NCBI GenBank assembly: GCA_963665555.2
Contig: OY762308.1
Location: 1,736,001 to 1,800,000 of the forward strand
Direction: 5' to 3'
Length of the DNA stretch: 64,000 nucleotides
Source of the DNA: CAXXXW01 sp963665555
GTDB taxonomy: Bacteria; Pseudomonadota; Alphaproteobacteria; Thalassobaculales; Thalassobaculaceae
Part shown: one piece after another, positions 54,235-61,674 of the stretch
Layout of the letters: every line of letters begins with the position of its first letter
Numbering within the stretch: the stretch's first letter is position 1
Made by a program: the position numbers and the translations under genes
The notes under the pieces: model-generated
What the model was told of the DNA's origin: nothing
Seen by the model: the letters and a program-made list of their open reading frames with translations, nothing else
The model's database searches: none

Positions 54235-55194
54235 CTAGATCCGCCGTTCCAGGCGGGGGTCGAGCGTGTCGCGCAGCCCGTCGCCCAGCATGTTCACCGC
54301 CAGCACGGTGACGGCGAGGAAAATCCCCGGGAACAGGATGTTGTGCGGATGGACGCGGAACAGCACCCGCCCCTCCGCCATGATGTTGCCCCAGGTCGGG
54401 ATTTCCGGCGGGATGCCGCAGCCGAGGAAGGACAGGATCGCCTCCACCAGGATCGCCGAGGCGGCGATGTAGGTCCCCATCACGATCAGCGGCGCCACCG
54501 TGTTGGGCAGCACGTGGCGGACCAGGATGAGCGGCAGGCGCGTGCCCACCGAGATCGCCGCCTCGACATACGGCTCCTCCCGGATCGACAGCACGATCGA
54601 GCGGGTCAGCCGCACCACGCGCGGCACCTCCGGGATGGCGATGGCCAGGATCACCGTGTCCAGCCCGGCGCTGGACAGCGAGACCAGCGCGATCGCCAGC
54701 AGGATGCCGGGTATCGCCATCAGCCCGTCCATCACGCGCATGACGATCCCGTCGAGCCAGCGCACATAGCCCGAGACCAGCCCGATGGCGAGGCCGACGG
54801 CGATCGACAGCGCGGCGACCGCGATGCCGACCAGCATCGAGACCCGCGCGCCGTAGATCACGCGGCTGTAGGTGTCGCGGCCCAGCGTGTCGGTGCCGAG
54901 GCGGTACACGCGCTCGGCCTCCGTCCCGTCGGTCAGCGTCAGCACCTGGACCGCCCCCGGCTTCTTGTTGCGCCAGGCAGGGTCGATCTCCGCCGGGTCG
55001 ATGGTGCCGAGGAAAGGCGCCAGCGCCGCCACCAGCACCATCAGCGCCAGCGCCGCGCCGCCGCCGACCACGCTCGGGTTGCGCAGCAGGCGCTCCCAGA
55101 CCGAAAGCTTGCGCGCGGCCGCGTCGGCGCTGGCGGCGGCGTCCACCGCCGCGGCGGCCGCGAAATCCCGGCCCGGCTCCGGGGCGCCGGTCAA
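54235..55194 (-). CDS. ABC transporter permease, DppC/OppC-like
   Basis: 319 residues. Six hydrophobic segments, first after a 35-residue cytoplasmic N-terminus; the EAA coupling loop is VEAAISVGTRLPLILVRHVLPN. GTDTLGRDTYSRVIYGARVSMLVG is characteristic of DppC/OppC/NikC. ATG/GTG start region overlaps the DppB-like stop by 4 bp. Confidence 0.93.
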   Translation of the reverse strand: MTGAPEPGRDFAAAAAVDAAASADAAARKLSVWERLLRNPSVVGGGAALALMVLVAALAPFLGTIDPAEIDPAWRNKKPGAVQVLTLTDGTEAERVYRLGTDTLGRDTYSRVIYGARVSMLVGIAVAALSIAVGLAIGLVSGYVRWLDGIVMRVMDGLMAIPGILLAIALVSLSSAGLDTVILAIAIPEVPRVVRLTRSIVLSIREEPYVEAAISVGTRLPLILVRHVLPNTVAPLIVMGTYIAASAILVEAILSFLGCGIPPEIPTWGNIMAEGRVLFRVHPHNILFPGIFLAVTVLAVNMLGDGLRDTLDPRLERRI

Positions 55195-56132
55195 TACCTG
55201 ATCCTCGGGTCGAGCACGCTGTAGAGCAGGTCGATCGCCAGGTTGATCGCCACGTAGACGAAGGAGAAGACCAGGATGACGGCCTGGATGGTCGGGTAGT
55301 CGCGGCCGAGCACCGCGTCCACCGTCAGCCGGCCGAGGCCGGGGATGTTGTACACGCTTTCCGTCACCACCACGCCGCCGATCAGCAGGGCGACGCCGAT
55401 GCCGATCACGGTGACGATGGGCACCGCCGCGTTGCGCAGCGCGTGGCGCAGCAGCACCGCGCGCTCGGTCAGCCCCTTGGCGCGGGCGGTGCGGATATAG
55501 TCCTCGCCCAGCACCTCCAGCACGCTGGCCCGCGCGATCCGCGCGATCAGCGCGATGTAGATCACCGACAGCGTGATGGCGGGCAGGATCAGCCTGTGGA
55601 TAAAGGGCAGGAACCCGTCGGAAATCTCCTTGTAGCCCTGCACCGGGAACAGCTTCAGCTGCATCGCGAACACGTAGATCAGGATGTAGCCGACCACGAA
55701 GACCGGCACCGAGAAGCCCATCACCGAGAAACCCATCACCCCCCGGTCGATCCAGGTCCCGCGCTTCCAGGCGGCGATAACGCCGATCGGCACCGCGATC
55801 AGCACGCTGAGCGCGAGCGTCGCCGTCGCCAGCGCCAGCGTCGGCTCCACCCGGAGCAGGATCAGCTCCGTCACATCCTTCTTGAAGAAATAGGACTGGC
55901 CGAGGTCGCCCCGCAGCAGGTCGCCGAACCAGATGGCCATCTGCGTCGGGATCGGCTCGTTCAGCCCCAGGCTCTCGCGGATTTCCGCGATCTGCGCCGG
56001 CGTGCCGTTGTCGCCGGCGAGCACCGCCGCCGGGTCGCCCGGCGTCATCCGCAGCATGAAGAAGACGAAGAGCGCCACCATCCCGAGGACCGGGATGGCG
56101 GCGATCGTTCGTCTCACGACGAAGGCGTACAC
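55191..56132 (-). CDS. ABC transporter permease, DppB/OppB-like
   Basis: 313 residues. Starts MYAFVVRRTIAAIPVLGMVALFVFFMLRMTPGDPA, with the EAA loop DYIRTARAKGLTERAVLLRHALRNAAVPIV and the final LLYSVLDPRIRY, the standard ends of DppB-type permeases. Gap of 43 bp behind the binding-protein gene. Confidence 0.93.
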   Translation of the reverse strand: MYAFVVRRTIAAIPVLGMVALFVFFMLRMTPGDPAAVLAGDNGTPAQIAEIRESLGLNEPIPTQMAIWFGDLLRGDLGQSYFFKKDVTELILLRVEPTLALATATLALSVLIAVPIGVIAAWKRGTWIDRGVMGFSVMGFSVPVFVVGYILIYVFAMQLKLFPVQGYKEISDGFLPFIHRLILPAITLSVIYIALIARIARASVLEVLGEDYIRTARAKGLTERAVLLRHALRNAAVPIVTVIGIGVALLIGGVVVTESVYNIPGLGRLTVDAVLGRDYPTIQAVILVFSFVYVAINLAIDLLYSVLDPRIRY

Positions 56133-56175
56133 GGCCCCGCCGCCCGCGGGACGCGCCGGGCGCGCCGGTTTCGGC

Positions 56176-57771
56176 CTACTGCTTCTTCTCGATGTTCCAG
56201 AAGTAGCTCACCGGCCCGTCGAGGACGCCGGACAGGCGGTCGCCGCGATAGGCGATGGGGTTGTACCACTGGCCCCCGTGCACATGGGTGACGACCTCCA
56301 TGGCGCGCACCTGGATTTTCTCCGCGATGGCCCGCTGCTTGTCCGCGTCGGTCTCGCGGGCGAAGGCGTCGCGCAGGCTCTCCATCTCCGCGTCGCAGGG
56401 CCAGCCGAACCACGCCTTGTCGCAGCCGGCGTTGAAGCCGGCGGCCATGATCGGGTTCAGGATGTCCGCCGCCGTCCACGAGGTCATGAAGACGTTCCAG
56501 CCGCCCTCGGAGGGATGCTCGCGCTTGGCCCGGCGCGCCACCAGGGTCTGCCAGTCCATCGCCTGCAGGTCGGTGACGAAGCCGCCCTTCTGGAGATGCG
56601 CGTTGGCGACGGGGCCGAGGTTGTTCAGCACGTTCACGTCCGTGGACTGCATGATCACGATCGGCGTGCCGTCGTAACCCGCCTCCTCCAGCAACGCCTT
56701 CGACATCTCGTAGTCGGACCGGAGCGCCAGTTCCGCGCCCGCGTCGGTCGCCAGCGAGGAGCCGCAGATGAACATGGCGGCGCATTCCTTGTAGTACGCC
56801 GGATCGCCGATCACCGCCTGCATGAAGTCCTGCTGGTTGATCGCCGCCAGCGCCGCCCGGCGCACCTTCACATTGTCGAAGGGCGGGTGGAGGTGGTTCA
56901 GGCGGAACATGAACTGCGCGCCCAGCGGGTTGATGATCTTGAGCGAGACGTTCTCCTCCGCGTCCAGCAGCGGCAGCAGGTCGCTCGGCGGCGATTCGAT
57001 ATAGTCGATCTCGCCCTCGATCAGCGCGTTGACGGCCGTCTGGTGGTCCTTGATCGAAATCCACTCGACCGTGTCGACCTTGACGTTCTTGCCGCCGGAA
57101 CCCCAGCTCGGCGCCTCGGCGCGGGGCTTGTAGCCGTCGAAGCGGGTGAACACCGCCTTGTCGCCCGGCTTCCAGTTGGCCTCGTCGAACACGAAGGGGC
57201 CGGAGCCGACATACTCGGAAATCTGCTCGCTCGACGGTGTGGCCGCGACGCGGGCCGGCATGATGAACGGCACGTTGGAGCTCGGCTTGGCGAGCGACAT
57301 CGTGACCAGGCCGTAAGGCTCCTTCAGCACGATCCGGAAGGTCGAATCGTCCACCGCCTCCATTCCGGCGACGAACTCCATCAGCTTCTGGCCCATGGAG
57401 TCCTTCGATCCCCAGCGCTGGATCGACGGAATCACGTCGGCCGAGGTGACCGGCGCGCCGTCGTGCCAGACGAGGCCGGGCCGCAGCGTGAAAGTGTAGG
57501 TCAGCTGGTCGGCGCTGACCTCGTGGCTTTCGACCATCTGCGGATGGATGGCGGTGTTCTCGTCCATCGCGAACAGCGTGTCGTAGACCATGTAGCCGTA
57601 GTTGCGCGACATGTAGGCGGTGGTCCAGATCGGATCGACGATCTTGAGGTCCGAGTGCATCACGACGCGCAGCGTGTTGTCGGCCGAGGCCGGCGCGCCG
57701 ATCGCGGCGGCGGCGAGCAGGGCGGCGCCGGCCGCCCCCATCGCCAGCCCGCGTGTCCGGTGGCGTTCCAT
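56176..57771 (-). CDS. ABC transporter substrate-binding protein (SBP family 5)
   Basis: 531 residues. Signal peptide of about 30 residues (RTRGLAMGAAGAALLAAAAIG, cleavage after ASA). The mature part has LKIVDPIWTTAYMSRNYGYMVYDTLFAMDEN, the family-5 motif YTFTLRPGLVWHDGAPVTSADVIPSIQRW and RRAALAAINQQDFMQAV. Binds a peptide or similar oligomeric nutrient in the periplasm. First gene of the importer operon; its start is 166 bp behind the Virulence_fact gene on the same strand. Confidence 0.92.
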   Translation of the reverse strand: MERHRTRGLAMGAAGAALLAAAAIGAPASADNTLRVVMHSDLKIVDPIWTTAYMSRNYGYMVYDTLFAMDENTAIHPQMVESHEVSADQLTYTFTLRPGLVWHDGAPVTSADVIPSIQRWGSKDSMGQKLMEFVAGMEAVDDSTFRIVLKEPYGLVTMSLAKPSSNVPFIMPARVAATPSSEQISEYVGSGPFVFDEANWKPGDKAVFTRFDGYKPRAEAPSWGSGGKNVKVDTVEWISIKDHQTAVNALIEGEIDYIESPPSDLLPLLDAEENVSLKIINPLGAQFMFRLNHLHPPFDNVKVRRAALAAINQQDFMQAVIGDPAYYKECAAMFICGSSLATDAGAELALRSDYEMSKALLEEAGYDGTPIVIMQSTDVNVLNNLGPVANAHLQKGGFVTDLQAMDWQTLVARRAKREHPSEGGWNVFMTSWTAADILNPIMAAGFNAGCDKAWFGWPCDAEMESLRDAFARETDADKQRAIAEKIQVRAMEVVTHVHGGQWYNPIAYRGDRLSGVLDGPVSYFWNIEKKQ

Positions 57772-57937
57772 GGGCGAATCCCCCGTTGAGTGGCTCCAGG
57801 CCGCCGGCGCCGGGGGCCCCGGCGGGCGGACGGCGCGATGGTGACTCCGCGCGCGCCGCCCCGTCAATGGCGATGCGCGCGCCGGCGCGCGGGCCGGGGA
57901 CGGCGGCGCGACGCCGCGCCGCGCCGGCCCGCGCTCC

Positions 57938-58294
57938 TCAATCCTCCGCGCCGCCGGAGCGGACCAGCGCGCGCAGCCGCTCGGCGCCGTATTCGGCGTC
58001 CAGCCGGGCGGCGGCGGCGCGCGCCTCCGCCTCCAGGTCCGGGCCGCATTCGACCGGCTCGGAGCGGCGCCATTCGTCGAGATAGGCGCCCGCCTCGGCC
58101 GCGCCCGCCCGCATCGCCGCCGCGTCGATCGCCGCCGCGAAACGGGCCGGCAGCTCCACCTTCGCGCTCTCCCGCCCGCGCCCGCGCCCGCGCTCGGCGA
58201 CGACCTGCGCCGGAATCCCCCGCCACCGCACAACCCGCAACCGCCCCCCGGCGGAGCCGCTCATGGCGCCGGCGCGGGAGCCGTCATCGCCCAT
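57938..58294 (-). CDS. Virulence_fact (PF13769-like) domain protein
   Basis: 118 residues. The block RLRVVRWRGIPAQVVAERG, KVELPARFAAAIDAAAMRAGA and AYLDEWRR is the signature of the small family named virulence factor in databases. In alphaproteobacteria it travels with methylene-tetrahydrofolate reductase, corrinoid proteins and DUF1638 genes, so a role in one-carbon/corrinoid metabolism is likelier than in virulence (from context). ATG 58294 is preferred because GAGGAGG precedes it; it overlaps the upstream stop by 11 bp. A start at 58264 is the alternative. Confidence 0.72.
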   Translation of the reverse strand: MGDDGSRAGAMSGSAGGRLRVVRWRGIPAQVVAERGRGRGRESAKVELPARFAAAIDAAAMRAGAAEAGAYLDEWRRSEPVECGPDLEAEARAAAARLDAEYGAERLRALVRSGGAED

Positions 58295-59066
58295 CCCGGA
58301 TCGCCTCCTCGACGAAGCGCCCGATCCGGTCGCGGTTCGGCTTCAGGCTGGAGAACTGCTTCTCGCAGACGTCGCTGAACCGGGCGAGCACCTTTCGATT
58401 AATCGTCTCCTGATCCTCGAAGATCGCCAAGGATCGGAAAGGGATGCCCCATCGCTCGAACTGCTGCAACGCGATCGTGGCGTCGCGCGTCGGTCCGTCG
58501 CTGGCGAGGCCATAAACGAAAAGCGGACGCGCCATGCCATTGATTCGACAATCGACCGTATACAACCTTTGCGAATCGCGTTCTGGGTCGTGCCAATCAA
58601 AAACCCTACGCTCTTCAGGCGCGACATTGCCCAACAACAACCGAAAATCATCCATGAACGTCGAGTGCACACGCTCTCGCGAGAGATAGGACACATCCGA
58701 AATTTTCAGTATGGCTTGCACGAAGGAATACAAAGCATCGCCATACCGTTCGTCCGGTGCCGGAAGCGCCAACTCACCGTTGCGCTCCTCTACCCGGAAA
58801 GTAGACAAGGCGTCGGAAATGATCTTCTGGCGAGTCCCACGCCGGAAATCTTTCTCATCCACATCGTATGTAAGACGCATGTAAGTGTGTCCTTCGTCGG
58901 ACAAAATCCATTTTTCTCCTTCTTTTTTCAGTATGACAACGAGATGGTCGCCGTCCTCGAACAGAAAGGGGGTGTACACGCGGTAGCGTTCGATGCCCTC
59001 GGCCTGAAGCCGAATTTTCGCCGACACCTTCTCGTGAAACGACCGCTCTATCGTTTCGACAGTCAT
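58284..59066 (-). CDS. DUF1828/DUF1829 protein, cassette gene 2
   Basis: 260 residues. The N-terminal half matches DUF1828 (YRVYTPFLFEDGDHLVVILKKEGEKWILSDEGHTYMRLTYDVDE, residues about 28-72), the C-terminal half DUF1829 (FDWHDPERDSQRLYTVDCRINGMARPLFVYGLASDG, then RDATIALQQFERWGIPF). Both domains are uncharacterised and known from phage and mobile contexts. GC is about half (31 of 60 bases at 58561-58620), while flanks are near 75%. GAGAGG at the end of the previous gene serves as its ribosome-binding site, 3 bp gap. It is spliced between DUF1638 and the Virulence_fact gene. Confidence 0.72.
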   Translation of the reverse strand: MTVETIERSFHEKVSAKIRLQAEGIERYRVYTPFLFEDGDHLVVILKKEGEKWILSDEGHTYMRLTYDVDEKDFRRGTRQKIISDALSTFRVEERNGELALPAPDERYGDALYSFVQAILKISDVSYLSRERVHSTFMDDFRLLLGNVAPEERRVFDWHDPERDSQRLYTVDCRINGMARPLFVYGLASDGPTRDATIALQQFERWGIPFRSLAIFEDQETINRKVLARFSDVCEKQFSSLKPNRDRIGRFVEEAIRDGR

Positions 59067-59069
59067 GAT

Positions 59070-59552
59070 CTACCTCTCCTCGAAAAGATTAGGTCGACCG
59101 TCCGAAGGGATACAAAAATTTGCGTCATCAATCAAACGCTGGATCGCCCCCCGAAGGTCGTGGTAGCGGTCGGTTGGTTCGGCATAAGCGTCTTCGCGCG
59201 TGCCGTAATCTTGGTATCGCTCGGTCGCCATATGGATATGGAATCCATCGAACGTATTGCCTTCGATATGGTTAGTGTGCTCATGGCTGTTGCCGTTGTA
59301 GCGGCGAAGCCGGAACATCCTGTTCGACCGGGGAACCCGCAAGGCCAGGATAACCGAAAAATCGAAGGGGTTGCCGCCGCTCCGCCTCAGGATCACCCGG
59401 AAGTCGTTGCCCGCGTCGCCCCTGAGGTCCACGGACGCCTCCTCGTGCCCGGTTTTCTGGCGCAATCGGGTTCGCCGGCTCCAATTCGCCGGCATGAGCT
59501 TGCGCTCCCCAAGGAGCGATGCGATTTCCCCATCGGTGTAAAGCACCGCCAT
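59070..59552 (-). CDS. Uncharacterised His-rich protein, cassette gene 1
   Basis: 160 residues, family not recognised with confidence. It starts MAVLYTDGEIASLLGERKLMP and has a beta-rich middle (EEASVDLRGDAGNDFRVILRRSGGNPFDFSVILALRVP). Then comes a His/Tyr-rich part NGNSHEHTNHIEGNTFDGFHIHMATERYQD (residues about 95-124) that looks like a metal or nucleic-acid site, and a helical tail (DLRGAIQRLIDDANF). GGGGGAGGG in the 3' end of DUF1638 provides the ribosome-binding site; gap 3 bp. AT-richer like its partner, so both came together. Confidence 0.65.
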   Translation of the reverse strand: MAVLYTDGEIASLLGERKLMPANWSRRTRLRQKTGHEEASVDLRGDAGNDFRVILRRSGGNPFDFSVILALRVPRSNRMFRLRRYNGNSHEHTNHIEGNTFDGFHIHMATERYQDYGTREDAYAEPTDRYHDLRGAIQRLIDDANFCIPSDGRPNLFEER

Positions 59553-59555
59553 CGG

Positions 59556-60203
59556 CTACCCTCCCCCGCCCGCCTCGGCGGCGGCGGCGCGGATGAAGTC
59601 GCCGAGTTCGCCGTAGCCGCGGTGGCGGTGCTCGAAGGCGAGGCCGAGGCGTTCGGCCGCCGCCCCGGCCTTCGCGCGGAGGTCCGGGTCGCCGGTCTGG
59701 GAGATGTGGATCAGCCTGGTGTAGTTGCCGAAATAGACGCCGAGCAGTTCCGGGTGGCGGTCGAGGCCGAGGCCCTTCACGACGATCCGGTCGAAATGGC
59801 GGGCCAGGTAGTCCGTCAGGTAGAAGCAGCCCGGCTCCGCCTCGGCGGTCGCGTCGAACTCCGGCGCGCCCATCAGGAAGCTGTAGCAATGCGGGCCGGG
59901 CACGCGCTCCGCCCCCGTCCCCTCCAGCGCCCGGTCGAGGTCGCCGCCGGTCCCGCAATCGCCGTAGGCGACGTAAATCCGCTCGTAGCGCCCGCGCGCC
60001 TCCAGCACCTTGGCCCGAACCGCCGGCGCGATCTTCTCCGGCCTGTTGTGCCAGTGGGCGGGCAGGCAGGCGATGTCGAGTTCCGGCCAGGCGGTCGCCC
60101 GGCGCAGCGCGACCAGCTCCCGCGCCAGCGCGCCGCAGGCGACGACCAGGGCGCGCGGCCGCGCGGTTTCCGTGTCCGGGGCGGGCGAGGCGTTTTCGTC
60201 CAT
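59556..60203 (-). CDS. DUF1638 domain protein
   Basis: 215 residues. ALVVACGALARELVALRRA, LPAHWHNRPEKIAPAVRAKV, YVAYGDCGTGGDLDRAL, GPHCYSFLMG and YLTDYLARHFDRIVVKGLGLDRHPELLGVYFGNYTRLIHISQ are typical of DUF1638. The conserved Cys and His residues (GDCGTG, GPHCYSF) suggest a metal or cofactor role. The family is regularly linked to corrinoid methyltransferase genes; no activity is known. 42 bp behind the corrinoid-protein gene. Confidence 0.82.
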   Translation of the reverse strand: MDENASPAPDTETARPRALVVACGALARELVALRRATAWPELDIACLPAHWHNRPEKIAPAVRAKVLEARGRYERIYVAYGDCGTGGDLDRALEGTGAERVPGPHCYSFLMGAPEFDATAEAEPGCFYLTDYLARHFDRIVVKGLGLDRHPELLGVYFGNYTRLIHISQTGDPDLRAKAGAAAERLGLAFEHRHRGYGELGDFIRAAAAEAGGGG

Positions 60204-60245
60204 GTCGCGCTCCCTCCCGTCCTTGCCGGCCCCGCCGTCCGGCCG

Positions 60246-60962
60246 TCAGGCGACGCCCATCGCGGCGGCGTTCGAGCGGCGCAGGACGGCGACCAGGTTC
60301 TTGGCGGTCTCCACCGCCACCGCCGCGTCGCGGCAATAGGCGTCGGCCCCGATGCTCTCCGCGAAGGCCTCGTTGAGCGGCGCGCCGCCGACCAGCACGA
60401 TGTAGTCGTCGCGGATGCCGCGCTCCTTGAGCGCGTCGATCACCACCTTCATGTAGGGCATGGTGGTGGTCAACAGGGCGGACATGCCGAGGATGTCGGG
60501 CTTGTGCTCCTCCAGCGCGGCGAGATAGGCCTCGACCGAGTTGTTGATGCCGAGGTCGACCACGTCGAAGCCGGCGCCCTCCATCATCATCGAGACCAGG
60601 TTCTTGCCGATGTCGTGGATGTCGCCCTTGACGGTGCCGATCACCATCTTGCCGAGCTGCGGCGCGCCGGTCTCGGCCAGCAGCGGGCGCAGGATCGACA
60701 TGCCGGCCTTCATGGCGTTCGCGGCCATCAGCACTTCGGGCACGAACAGGATGCCGTCGCGGAAGTCGATGCCGACGATCCGCATCCCCTCGACCAGCGC
60801 CTCGGTCAGCACGCGGTAGGGCGTCCAGCCGCGGTCGAGCAGGATGCGCACGCCCTCCTCGATCTCCTCCCTGAGGCCGTCGTAGAGGTCGTCGTGCATC
60901 TGCTTGACGAGTTCGTCGTCGTCGAGTTCGGCGAGGACGATATCGTCCTGCTCTTCGGCCAT
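60246..60962 (-). CDS. Corrinoid-binding methyltransferase protein (MtbC/MttC-like)
   Basis: 238 residues. An N-terminal helical cap (about 15-100: LYDGLREEIEEGVRILLDRGWTPYRVLTEALVEGM) is followed by the B12-binding Rossmann domain. The base-off ligand motif is DIHDIGKN (D114, H116, G119), with MSALLTTTMPYMKVVIDAL and VGGAPLNEAFAESIGAD. It would carry the methyl group between a substrate methyltransferase and a tetrahydrofolate methyltransferase; neither enzyme is in this window. First gene of the cluster. Confidence 0.93.
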   Translation of the reverse strand: MAEEQDDIVLAELDDDELVKQMHDDLYDGLREEIEEGVRILLDRGWTPYRVLTEALVEGMRIVGIDFRDGILFVPEVLMAANAMKAGMSILRPLLAETGAPQLGKMVIGTVKGDIHDIGKNLVSMMMEGAGFDVVDLGINNSVEAYLAALEEHKPDILGMSALLTTTMPYMKVVIDALKERGIRDDYIVLVGGAPLNEAFAESIGADAYCRDAAVAVETAKNLVAVLRRSNAAAMGVA

Positions 60963-60980
60963 GGCCCGCTCCCTCTCCCC

Positions 60981-61005
60981 CGGAGCGCGCGGCCCGCGCG
61001 CTCCG
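60981..61005 (-). promoter_or_regulatory. 10-bp stem-loop in the corrinoid-operon leader
   Basis: CGGAGCGCGC-ggccc-GCGCGCTCCG, a perfect 10-bp stem with a 5-base loop about 19 bases upstream of the ATG. It would be in the 5' leader of the mRNA and partly occlude the ribosome-binding region. Too small and without the B12-box for a cobalamin riboswitch. Confidence 0.4.
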
Positions 61006-61036
61006 CGCCGTTCCGTAGGCCGCCGGCGCCCCGGAC

Positions 61037-61065
61037 GCTAGCGGTTCCGCGACACGATCTGTCAA
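61037..61065 (-). promoter_or_regulatory. Predicted promoter of the corrinoid operon
   Basis: A perfect TTGACA (61060-61065, plus strand tgtcaa) stands 17 bases from a poor -10 (GCTAGC, 61037-61042). Overlapping the -35 is a short inverted repeat CTGTC/GACAG (from 61059), a possible regulator site. Transcription would start near 61030, about 68 nt before the ATG. Confidence 0.4.
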
Positions 61066-61172
61066 GCGAACGACAGCGCCGCGCTTGCCCCGGTCCCGGG
61101 ATTGGGCGACACTCGGGGCGCAACGACCGTGGCCGGCCCCGCCGGACCCGGCAAGGAAAAACGGAGGGACCG

Positions 61173-61637
61173 ATGCGCAAAATCGCGATCCACGCGGGGG
61201 CGGCGCTCATGCTCGCCGCCGTGGCCGCGCCGGCCGCGCTGGCCGACGGCAAGGGCGCCATCAAATACCGCCAGAAGGTCATGGCCGCGGTCGGCGGCCA
61301 CACGGGCGCCGCCGCCCTGATCCTGAAGGGCCAGGGCGGGCAGGCCGCCGATCTCGCCGGCCACGCCCACGCGCTGGCCGAACTCGCCAAGGTGAGCCGG
61401 AACGTCTTCCCGGCGGGCTCCGGCCCCGACGCGGGCAAGACCGGGGCCAAGGAGGAGATCTGGGCCGAGCCGGACGCCTTCGCCGCCCTCGTGGACGATT
61501 TCGTCGCGCTGGCGGCGGCGTTCTCGGACGCGGCGGCGTCGGGCGACATGAAGGCGACCGGCAAGGCGCTGGGCGCGCTGGCCAAGAACGGCTGCAAGGC
61601 TTGCCACGAGAAGTTCCGCGAGAAGCACAGCCACTGA
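61173..61637 (+). CDS. Cytochrome c' (class II c-type cytochrome)
   Basis: 154 residues. Signal peptide 1-24 (KIAIHAGAALMLAAVAAPAALA). Four-helix-bundle mature part with the haem-binding CKACH at 141-145 close to the C-terminus (CKACHEKFREKHSH), exactly as in cytochromes c'. Located in the periplasm; such proteins bind NO or CO or serve as minor electron carriers. GGAGGG precedes the ATG. Confidence 0.92.
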   Translation: MRKIAIHAGAALMLAAVAAPAALADGKGAIKYRQKVMAAVGGHTGAAALILKGQGGQAADLAGHAHALAELAKVSRNVFPAGSGPDAGKTGAKEEIWAEPDAFAALVDDFVALAAAFSDAAASGDMKATGKALGALAKNGCKACHEKFREKHSH

Positions 61638-61649
61638 GGACCGGACCGG

Positions 61650-61674
61650 CGGGCGCGCGGCCGGGGCGCGCCCG
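61650..61674. terminator. Bidirectional stem-loop between cytochrome c' and the radical SAM gene
   Basis: A 9-bp stem, cGGGCGCGC-ggccggg-GCGCGCCCg, lies in the 37-bp space between the two convergent stops. No U-run on either side, so it may act with Rho or as an RNA 3'-end stabiliser. Confidence 0.45.

Noticed and set aside
60963..61172. Cobalamin riboswitch ahead of the corrinoid protein
   Set aside because: No B12-box or extended conserved fold; only one small stem is visible.
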